Assembly: GCA_035390885.1 (NCBI GenBank)
Contig: DAOOUW010000011.1
Location: forward strand, 1-56,486
Length of the DNA stretch: 56,486 nt
DNA from: JAOAFT01 sp035390885
GTDB taxonomy: Bacteria > Bacteroidota > Ignavibacteria > UBA10030
Direction of reading: 5' to 3'
Each line of letters begins with the position of its first letter. Positions within the stretch are counted from its first letter, which is position 1. Under the pieces are notes generated by a model. That model was not told the DNA's origin. It saw nothing but the letters and a program-made list of their open reading frames with translations, and did not search any database. Position numbers and translations under genes: made by a program. Shown one piece after another: positions 50,374 through 56,486 of this stretch.

Positions 50374-50682
50374 ATGAAGATCAATCAAAACCTTACGCTC
50401 TTGCCAAACATCGATTCGAAAGTCGATGGGCGTAAAATTAACAAAACTCTTGAAGCAACGAATGAATCGTTTGGCGAAATGTTATCGCAAGCCATTACCG
50501 ATGTCAATCGCTTGCAATCGGAAGCGGGGAAAGCGGTTGAGAATATGGTCAAAGGTGAAGAGACAGATATCCATAATGTTATGATTGCTGTCGAAAAAGC
50601 GCGAACAAGTTTTGATTTACTTATGGAAGTCAGGAATAAAACAATTGATATGTACCGTGAACTTATGAGAATGCAGGTGTAA
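50374..50682 (+). CDS. fliE: Flagellar hook-basal body complex protein FliE
   Basis: FliE joins the MS ring to the rod. The 102-residue protein has the family core: ESFGEMLSQAITDVNRLQSE, KAVENMVKGEETDIHNVMIA, EKARTSFDLLMEVRNKTIDM and the end YRELMRMQV. AAGGGATAAGAG before ATG 50374 decides the start over an upstream in-frame ATG at 50353. fliF starts 3 bases after it. Confidence 0.96.
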   Translation: MKINQNLTLLPNIDSKVDGRKINKTLEATNESFGEMLSQAITDVNRLQSEAGKAVENMVKGEETDIHNVMIAVEKARTSFDLLMEVRNKTIDMYRELMRMQV

Positions 50683-50685
50683 GGT

Positions 50686-52248
50686 ATGGCAGAGAATAAC
50701 GCTGTTACGCAGATTTCTCGATTTTTCAAAAAACTAACGACTTCACAAAAAATATTATTTGGCGCTGTCATTGCAGGCGCTCTTATTGGAATTATCGTGC
50801 TAGTCGGCGTTCTCAATCGTCCAACATTCGGAGTGCTTTATAGTAATCTTGGCACAGAAGACGCTGGAAAAATTGTGCAGGTGTTAAAAGAACGCAAAGT
50901 TCCTTATCAACTTGAAGATGACGGCAAAGTTATTAAAGTTCCGGCTTCGCAAATCTATGATCTCCGTCTTTCATTAGCGAGTGAAGGACTTCCTCATTCG
51001 AGCGTCATTGGCTACGAGATATTCGACCGTACGAATTTAGGCGTGTCAGATTTTGTTCAGAAAATCAATTATCGTAGAGCGCTCGAAGGAGAACTTGCGC
51101 GAACTATACTACAATTGGAAGAGGTCGAGGGAGCGCGCGTTCATATTGCTGTTCCTGAGAAGGCGCTCTTCAAAGAAGATGAAAAGCCTGTAACTGCATC
51201 GGTGGTGCTGAAGTTGAAATCGGCAAAACCATTGAAACAAGATATTGTGCAGGGCATTGCCCATCTGGTTTCAAGCAGTGTAGAAGGACTGGATGCGAAT
51301 AATGTTAGAATATTAGATTCACGCGGCGTTCTTCTTTCCGAAAATACAAAACAAAACAGCCTTGGCGCATTAACATCCACGCAGTATGAATTGCAACAGA
51401 AAGTAGAATCATATTTAAGCTCGAAAGTGCAATCTCTTCTTGAACGCACCGTCGGAATGGGGAATGCTTTAGTACAGGTAAATGCCGATTTAGATTTCCG
51501 ACAAATCCAAAGGACTATGGAGGAATACGATCCTGATAAAACTGCAATCCGGAGCGAGCAAATTTCCGAAGAAAAAACGCCGGTGTCCGATACAATGCCT
51601 CCAGCGACTCGAAGTAACACAGTTACAAATTACGAAGTAAATAAAACCGTAGAGAATATTGTTGAAAGTGTTGGCGCAATAAATCGACTTACTGTAGCCG
51701 CCGTTGTTAATGGCATCGAGAAAAAAGAAGATGTCAATGGAGAGGCCAAGACGGAATATATTCCCCGACCGCAGCAGGATATGGAACAATTAACCGAACT
51801 TGTGAAGCGAGCAGTCGGTTTTAGTAGTGAACGCGGAGATGAAGTCTCCGTCGTCAATATGCAATTTGGCAACGGTATTCACGACGATGAATTTGTGTAC
51901 AAACAAACGCCGTGGACGGAATGGTCTGATATTATTCAGAAAATATTTCTTATTGCGGCTATGATTGGCGCGGTACTTGTCTTGCGTTCGTTACTGGGTC
52001 GAATGAAACAAAAAGGAACAGGCGAGGAAGAAACAGGAGAAGTCTTTGCACAAAAAGCATCGATTACACAGGCAGCGGGGAAATTGCAACATAAGAAAGC
52101 TTCTATCTCGCTTCCATCTCCAGAAGATGAAATTTCAGAAGAAGCGTTGATGCGGGAAGAGAAAAGGAAACGTGTTGCTTCCTATATGAAGGATAAGCCA
52201 GATGAGGCAGCGCGGTTATTAAAAGTTTGGTTATCGGAGGAGGAGTAA
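50686..52248 (+). CDS. fliF: Flagellar MS-ring protein FliF
   Basis: The 520-residue FliF has an N-terminal membrane helix (about 21-44, KILFGAVIAGALIGIIVLVG) and the ring-building motifs GVLYSNLGTEDAGKIVQVL, DGKVIKVPASQIYDLRLSLA, and GYEIFDRTNLGVSDFVQKIN with YRRALEGELARTI. A second membrane helix lies near 425-445 (IFLIAAMIGAVLVLRSLLG), followed by a cytoplasmic tail that binds FliG. Length is within the family range. It overlaps nothing; fliG starts 3 bases after its stop. Confidence 0.97.
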   Translation: MAENNAVTQISRFFKKLTTSQKILFGAVIAGALIGIIVLVGVLNRPTFGVLYSNLGTEDAGKIVQVLKERKVPYQLEDDGKVIKVPASQIYDLRLSLASEGLPHSSVIGYEIFDRTNLGVSDFVQKINYRRALEGELARTILQLEEVEGARVHIAVPEKALFKEDEKPVTASVVLKLKSAKPLKQDIVQGIAHLVSSSVEGLDANNVRILDSRGVLLSENTKQNSLGALTSTQYELQQKVESYLSSKVQSLLERTVGMGNALVQVNADLDFRQIQRTMEEYDPDKTAIRSEQISEEKTPVSDTMPPATRSNTVTNYEVNKTVENIVESVGAINRLTVAAVVNGIEKKEDVNGEAKTEYIPRPQQDMEQLTELVKRAVGFSSERGDEVSVVNMQFGNGIHDDEFVYKQTPWTEWSDIIQKIFLIAAMIGAVLVLRSLLGRMKQKGTGEEETGEVFAQKASITQAAGKLQHKKASISLPSPEDEISEEALMREEKRKRVASYMKDKPDEAARLLKVWLSEEE

Positions 52249-52251
52249 ATA

Positions 52252-53280
52252 GTGGCAGCAAGTAGAGCGTTTGAAAAGAGCAGACTTTCGGGAAGACAGA
52301 AATCTGCATTGTTGTTGCTTTCGCTCGATGTCGAGACAGCGACTAAAGTTTTACGGAAGTTGACTCAGGAAGAACTCGAATCCGTTACGCTTGAAATTGC
52401 AAACATCAAAGGCGCAACGCCTCAAATGATTGAAGGGGTAACCGATGAGTTCCATCAGTTGATTGTTGCTCAGCAATATGTTATACAAGGCGGATTAGAC
52501 TACGCTCAGAAACTTTTGGAGCAAACGCTTGGATTTAACAAAGCAGCGGATATTGTAGAAAAAGTAAAAATGCTCTCCCATGTTACTGGGTTCGATGCGT
52601 TGAAGAAAGCCGATCCGCGTCAGCTTGCGAGTTTCTTACAAAAGGAACATCCACAAACGATAGCTTTGATTCTTGCAAATCTCCCACCAGATCAAACGGC
52701 AAATGTGCTTACAGAATTTCCTGCTGAACTGAGGCTCGACGTAACATATCGAATGGCAACGTTAGGAAAAATTGCGCCGTCGCTCATTTCAGAAATGGAA
52801 GAAGTGCTGGAAGACGTTGCTGAAACAGAAATTAGTCAAAGTATGAGCGTGCTTGGCGGGACAAAATCTGTTGCCGCTGTTCTTAACCGCTGCACAACCG
52901 TTGAGGCGAGACAAATTATGGAAGAATTAGAGCGACGCGATGCGAATATTGCTCAAGAAATTAAACGACTTATGTTCCTGTTCGAAGATATTATCTTTAT
53001 CGATGATAAAGGTATTCAACGGTTATTGAGGGAAATTGATAAGCGCGATCTTGCAATGGCAATGAAAGTAGCCGACGATGCGTTAAAGGATAAGATATTA
53101 AAGAATATGTCTGAACGCGCACGAGAGTTACTCCAGGAAGAACTTCAGTACATGGGACCCGTTCGATTGAAGGAAGTAGAAGCGGCGCAAAATCGAATTG
53201 TCGAAATTGTAAAACAACTTGAAGAAGCTGGTGAATTAGTCATTGCTGGCCGAGGTGGAAAGGAGGAAGTGTTTGTATAA
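52252..53280 (+). CDS. fliG: Flagellar motor switch protein FliG
   Basis: FliG couples stator force to the rotor. The 342-residue protein has FliG_N (LSGRQKSALLLLSLDVETAT), the middle domain with the EHPQ motif in FLQKEHPQTIALILANLPPD, and the C-terminal torque domain (FLFEDIIFIDDKGIQRLLRE, KILKNMSERARELLQEELQY). The start is GTG 52252, preceded by GGAGGAGG. The stop overlaps the fliH start region. Confidence 0.97.
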   Translation: MAASRAFEKSRLSGRQKSALLLLSLDVETATKVLRKLTQEELESVTLEIANIKGATPQMIEGVTDEFHQLIVAQQYVIQGGLDYAQKLLEQTLGFNKAADIVEKVKMLSHVTGFDALKKADPRQLASFLQKEHPQTIALILANLPPDQTANVLTEFPAELRLDVTYRMATLGKIAPSLISEMEEVLEDVAETEISQSMSVLGGTKSVAAVLNRCTTVEARQIMEELERRDANIAQEIKRLMFLFEDIIFIDDKGIQRLLREIDKRDLAMAMKVADDALKDKILKNMSERARELLQEELQYMGPVRLKEVEAAQNRIVEIVKQLEEAGELVIAGRGGKEEVFV

Positions 53281-54031
53281 TAACATTTCCGTACATAAGC
53301 CGGTGAGTTCTGTTATCATAGAACCCGCGACAGTTTTTCCTCTCATTGAGGATATTGTAATTGAGGAGAGACCTGTGGAAATTCTGAGTCGCTGTAGTGA
53401 AGAGTCTCGTGAATCAGAACAAACTGTTGGTAGTGAGGAAGAATCTCAGGTTGAGGAGAATACATTTTCCTCGATTGATGTGGAGGCGTTGATTGAAGAA
53501 GCTCGTCAGCAAGGTTATAGACAAGGACAGAGCGATGCTCAGAAACAGTTTGAACAAGAATTGCAAAAAGGTCTCAAGGAATACCATGCAAATGAAATAG
53601 CCCCTGAACTCGAAAGACTCAATGCGCTGTTCAATTCTATTCAACAACAATGGAAAGCAATAGGGAAAAAAGTCGAAGATGCCGTGCTTATGTTAGCAAT
53701 GAACATTGCAGAACAAGTTATAAAAAGTGAAATCACATTGAATGGAAAAAGTATCCTCGATCAGGCAAGGGAAGCAATTCGCCATCTTACTGGAGTCGAG
53801 CGGATACGCATTCGTATCAATCCGGAAGATGAAAAAATCTTGAAACAGTATCGAAGTGAACTAATCGCTGCTTCCGATTCTGTGAAAGAAATAATTTTCG
53901 ACGTGGATGAGAGTATAACACGCGGTGGATGTATTATTGAAAGCGAATCTGGTAACGTTGATGCAACGATTGAAACACAGATGAAGAAGATTTTAGAAAT
54001 ACTAACGGCTGATCATGAGCTTACGGCATAA
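53273..54031 (+). CDS. fliH: Flagellar assembly protein FliH
   Basis: FliH is the stator-like regulator of the FliI ATPase. The 252-residue protein has a disordered acidic N-terminus, a Gln-rich helix with the G-x3-G-like pattern (EEARQQGYRQGQSDAQKQFE) and a C-terminal V-type ATPase E-subunit-like domain (LMLAMNIAEQVIKSEITLNG, VDESITRGGCIIESESGNVD). No ATG is available near the start. AAAGGAGG at 53260-53267 points to TTG 53273, inside the end of fliG (8-base overlap), a rare start codon. The frame stays open upstream to TTG 53243. Confidence 0.88.
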   Translation: MYNNISVHKPVSSVIIEPATVFPLIEDIVIEERPVEILSRCSEESRESEQTVGSEEESQVEENTFSSIDVEALIEEARQQGYRQGQSDAQKQFEQELQKGLKEYHANEIAPELERLNALFNSIQQQWKAIGKKVEDAVLMLAMNIAEQVIKSEITLNGKSILDQAREAIRHLTGVERIRIRINPEDEKILKQYRSELIAASDSVKEIIFDVDESITRGGCIIESESGNVDATIETQMKKILEILTADHELTA

Positions 54032-54048
54032 CTTTATAGAGTGAGAGA

Positions 54049-55434
54049 ATGTCCGAAAATATTTTGACATCAGCAGTTGACAGGAATACAGTATCGTTGT
54101 ACAATCCGTTTGTGTTGAACAACCCGGATTATTACACGTCGAAAATTCGTAAGACAGATCTCATTAAAGTAAATGGAAGAGTTGTTCAAGTTATTGGGTT
54201 GGTCATTGAATCAATAGGACCAAATTGCTCGCTAGGCGAGGTATGTGTAGTAAAATCTCGCGATGGAGAAGATGTGTGCCTTTCCGAAGTGGTTGGCTTC
54301 AAAAACAATAGAGTTCTCTCGATGGTTTTAGGAGATGTCAATGATGTAAGTCCTGGAAGCGAAATTGTTGCAACGGGAAAAACTTTATCTATTCAGGTTG
54401 GTCCAGAATTACTCGGACGTGTTATCGATGGATTAGGAAAACCAATCGATGGGAAAGGTCCAATCCATGCGCAGGAAACGCGTTCAATTTACAACACGCC
54501 GCCAAATCCATTAGAGAGGCGGAGAATCGATAAACCAATAACGACGGGCATCAAAGCCATTGATGCATTACTGACGTGTGGGAAAGGACAACGTGTTGGA
54601 ATCTTTGCAGGAAGCGGCGTCGGGAAAAGTGTTACGCTCGGAATGATTGCACGCGATACAAGCGCTGACGTCAATGTTATTGCATTAGTTGGCGAACGGG
54701 GTCGTGAAGTTGGAGAATTTATCGAGGAACAATTAGGACAGGAAGGACTCAAACGCTCAGTTGTGGTTGTTGCCACAAGCGATCAGGCAGCTCTCATTCG
54801 CATTAAAGCAGGATTTATGGCAACGAGCATCGCTGAATATTTTAGAGATCAGGGAAAAGATGTAATGTTTATGATGGATTCGGTTACGCGACTTGCAATG
54901 GCGCAACGCGAAGTTGGTCTTGCTATTGGCGAGCCGCCCACGACAAAGGGATACACGCCGTCGGTTTTTGCGATGCTCCCAAAATTACTCGAGCGTGCTG
55001 GAAATTCAAAAGAGGGAAGTATTACCGGCTTGTATACAGTTCTCGTCGAAGGAGACGATATGACTGAACCAGTTGCTGATGCTGTTCGTTCGATTCTCGA
55101 TGGTCATATAGTTCTTTCCCGCAAGCTTGCTTCGGCAGGACATTATCCCGCAATTGATGTTCTCGATAGTATAAGTCGTGTTATGCCTGCAATTACAACA
55201 TCCGAGCATAGAGCGGCTGCTCAAAAAGTCATCGACTGGCTTGCAACATACAAAGAAGCGGAAGATCTCATCAATATTGGCGCTTATGTTAAAGGTAGTA
55301 ATCCAAAAATTGATAAAGCAATTCAAAAGATCGATGCGATTTGGGCATTCCTACATCAGTCGCCGGAAGAACGCTCGAACTATGAATCGAGTCTTCAGAA
55401 ATTAATGACATTGACATCGGACAATGATGGATAA
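54049..55434 (+). CDS. fliI: Flagellum-specific ATPase FliI
   Basis: FliI is the export ATPase, similar to the F1 beta subunit. The 461-residue protein has GRVVQVIGLVIESIGPNCSL at the N-terminal barrel, Walker A GIFAGSGVGKSVTLGMIARD, VGERGREVGEFIEEQL, Walker B in DVMFMMDSVTRLAMAQREVG, and REVGLAIGEPPTTKGYTPSV. It ends with the usual YVKGSNPKIDKAI and IWAFLHQ elements. GAGTGAGA precedes the ATG. Confidence 0.97.
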   Translation: MSENILTSAVDRNTVSLYNPFVLNNPDYYTSKIRKTDLIKVNGRVVQVIGLVIESIGPNCSLGEVCVVKSRDGEDVCLSEVVGFKNNRVLSMVLGDVNDVSPGSEIVATGKTLSIQVGPELLGRVIDGLGKPIDGKGPIHAQETRSIYNTPPNPLERRRIDKPITTGIKAIDALLTCGKGQRVGIFAGSGVGKSVTLGMIARDTSADVNVIALVGERGREVGEFIEEQLGQEGLKRSVVVVATSDQAALIRIKAGFMATSIAEYFRDQGKDVMFMMDSVTRLAMAQREVGLAIGEPPTTKGYTPSVFAMLPKLLERAGNSKEGSITGLYTVLVEGDDMTEPVADAVRSILDGHIVLSRKLASAGHYPAIDVLDSISRVMPAITTSEHRAAAQKVIDWLATYKEAEDLINIGAYVKGSNPKIDKAIQKIDAIWAFLHQSPEERSNYESSLQKLMTLTSDNDG

Positions 55435-55458
55435 TTGCAAACGAGAGGAGTGGAAGCA

Positions 55459-55899
55459 ATGGACGTATCGGGTGTACGATTTGGAACATTATTAAAAGTA
55501 CGAAAGTACCAGGAGCGAAAAGCTCAAGAAGAGCTTTCACAAATTCGGAATCAGAAGCTTCAAGAAAAAGAAGCTCTTTCGGAGCTCGCGGAAAAACGTG
55601 ATGGAGAAATCTCGACCTCGCCTCAGCAGGGAAAAGTGCAAGCGGCTGATTTGCAAATAAGTCGTGCATTTATCCGTAAACTTACAAAGGAAATTCAGGC
55701 TCAGCAAAAGAAGATCGAAGAAATTCAAAAGCAGGAAGAAACTAAAACGGACGAGGTCGTCGAACGAAAGAAAGCCAAAGAGATGATTGAAACATTAGAG
55801 GATCGGTATCAGACGCAACTTACAAAAGAACGAGATCGGAAAGAACAGCGTCTGATGGATGTTTTGGCCCAACGAACACATAGTGAAAATTCTCAATGA
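55459..55899 (+). CDS. fliJ: Flagellar export protein FliJ
   Basis: This 146-residue coiled-coil protein begins with FGTLLKVRKYQERKAQEELS, the family's L-x-V-[RK]-x-x-x-E-x-x-A pattern, and continues with long charged helices (IRKLTKEIQAQQKKIEEIQK, KKAKEMIETLEDRYQTQLTK). FliJ inserts in the FliI hexamer and recycles export chaperones. GAGGAG supports ATG 55459; TTG 55435 and GTG 55450 are in frame upstream. The next gene overlaps the stop by four bases. Confidence 0.88.
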   Translation: MDVSGVRFGTLLKVRKYQERKAQEELSQIRNQKLQEKEALSELAEKRDGEISTSPQQGKVQAADLQISRAFIRKLTKEIQAQQKKIEEIQKQEETKTDEVVERKKAKEMIETLEDRYQTQLTKERDRKEQRLMDVLAQRTHSENSQ

Positions 55900-56402
55900 A
55901 AACACTCAAACCATATATCGTAATTGCTGTTGTTACATTTGTGCTTGCGGTAGCGACCATTGCGGCTCTCATGTATTTCTCTCCCAGCGCTTTACCGATT
56001 CCATCGGTTGCGCCTGCCGATAGTAGCGCTCTGGCGGAAGATTCGACGAAGGTGAAGAAAGATACAACATCCCGTGCAAGTATTGATTCAGTCTCTCTCG
56101 CCGTCAATTGGAAAGATTCAGTAGCTGTACTGCGTCGAGAGCTGAGTTTAAGAGATAAACAAATTGCTGAACTTCAGGCGCAGATTCGGCGGAATATAGT
56201 TGCGACAGACAGTCTTAAAGCTGTACGGGAAGTCCAATATGCAAAGCTGTTAGAATCGATGGATCCTGAAGATGCTGCAAAAGTATTGAGCAATCTCAAA
56301 GATTCTGAAGTCAAATCTATTCTTCTAAAAATTAAAACAAGGCAGGCGGGTAAAATCCTATCTGCTTTAGAACCAGAACGCGTTGCACGAATTATGAAAT
56401 AA
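55896..56402 (+). CDS. MotE-like (MgtE N-domain) flagellar protein
   Basis: This 168-residue protein has one N-terminal membrane helix (PYIVIAVVTFVLAVATIAAL). A Ser/Thr/Asp-rich linker and a coiled coil (VLRRELSLRDKQIAELQAQI) follow, then the MgtE N-terminal-like helical domain (YAKLLESMDPEDAAKVLSNL, VKSILLKIKTRQAGKILSAL, EPERVARIMK). This layout matches MotE, the chaperone-like partner of the stator protein MotC in Sinorhizobium, and relatives found after fliJ in many genomes. ATGA overlap with fliJ. Confidence 0.85.
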   Translation: MKTLKPYIVIAVVTFVLAVATIAALMYFSPSALPIPSVAPADSSALAEDSTKVKKDTTSRASIDSVSLAVNWKDSVAVLRRELSLRDKQIAELQAQIRRNIVATDSLKAVREVQYAKLLESMDPEDAAKVLSNLKDSEVKSILLKIKTRQAGKILSALEPERVARIMK

Positions 56403-56412
56403 GGAGAAAGCT

Positions 56413-56486
56413 ATGCAAGTACCACCACTTGTTGTACTCAATGTAAACGGAACCAAAGCGGAAGATTCTCAACAAACACAGGCAAC
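56413..56486 (+). CDS. Start of a flagellar gene, probably fliK (3' partial)
   Basis: ATG 56413 follows AAGGAGA and opens a frame reading MQVPPLVVLNVNGTKAEDSQ that runs off the window. A polar, Gln-rich start after fliJ/motE is where the hook-length control protein FliK normally lies. Too little sequence is present for proof. Confidence 0.6.
   Translation, partial: MQVPPLVVLNVNGTKAEDSQQTQA

Noticed and set aside
50385..50816. 143-codon minus-strand frame over fliE/fliF
   Set aside because: It is antisense to two clearly recognised flagellar genes and crosses their junction.
1..56486. CRISPR arrays, rRNA and tRNA genes
   Set aside because: No regularly spaced repeats and no tRNA or rRNA signature sequences were noticed on either strand; a covariance-model scan was not possible.

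Overview
The window reads as a chromosomal segment of a Gram-negative, flagellated member of the Bacteroidota/Ignavibacteriota side of the tree. It has lipid A genes (lpxB, lpxK), a TonB-dependent receptor with a carboxypeptidase-like N-terminal domain, and a secreted beta-helix protein ending in a type IX (Por) sorting domain of the NYPNPFNPTT type. It also carries a full set of flagellar and chemotaxis genes, which is uncommon in Bacteroidota but known in Ignavibacteria-like lineages. The lineage assignment is inference from these traits. Essentially every convincing gene is on the + strand; the only minus-strand coding signal is a decayed transposase remnant.

Layout. (1) 1-8842 is a tightly packed housekeeping run: the end of a GH2-like membrane protein, smc, a HAD phosphatase, an isoprenylcysteine-methyltransferase-like membrane protein, lpxB and lpxK, with several 1-4 nt overlaps. 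(2) 9003-13700 holds ppdK, queA and ispD, two of them followed by hairpins that look like terminators. (3) 13701-14606 is a gene-poor gap with a decayed integrase-type transposase, an inverted repeat and a consensus sigma-70 promoter reading into (4) a TonB receptor plus T9SS cargo protein (14607-19415). (5) 19416-20165 is a second non-coding gap with a strong hairpin, degenerate repeats and two copies of a 14-bp palindrome.

(6) 20166-27214 looks like a surface or flagellin glycosylation island. It contains a cytidylyltransferase fused to an RraA-like domain, a roughly 1400-residue protein joining a capsule-type (KpsS/LipB-like) transferase, a WbsX-like domain, a GT2 domain and TPR regions, and a GT2-TPR protein. 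It runs directly into (7) the late flagellar cluster (27454-31946): flagellin, FliS, FliD, FlaG, a FliT/FlgN-like chaperone candidate and FlgM. Flagellin has a textbook sigma-28 promoter, and its leader carries two GGA motifs, one in a hairpin loop and one in the Shine-Dalgarno, as expected for CsrA control.

(8) 32085-41911 is a signalling block: a NarL-type regulator, a receiver-PAS histidine kinase, an NtrC-type sigma-54 activator, a lone receiver, two small Cys-containing proteins, CheW, a bacteriohemerythrin and a five-PAS hybrid kinase. (9) 42050-49053 is a chemotaxis operon: HEAT-repeat protein, CheR, two CheY-like proteins, a CheZ-like phosphatase, CheA without a P2 domain, CheB and a small CxC protein. 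No chemoreceptor lies in the window. (10) 49166-56486 is the basal-body/export operon flgB-flgC-(unknown)-fliE-fliF-fliG-fliH-fliI-fliJ-motE-like, ending inside a probable fliK.

The best candidates for something new are the cytidylyltransferase-RraA fusion with the giant multi-transferase beside flagellin, the apparent loss of both catalytic glutamates in the membrane-anchored GH2 protein, and the unrecognised small proteins embedded in the flagellar and chemotaxis operons. No rRNA, tRNA or CRISPR array was seen.
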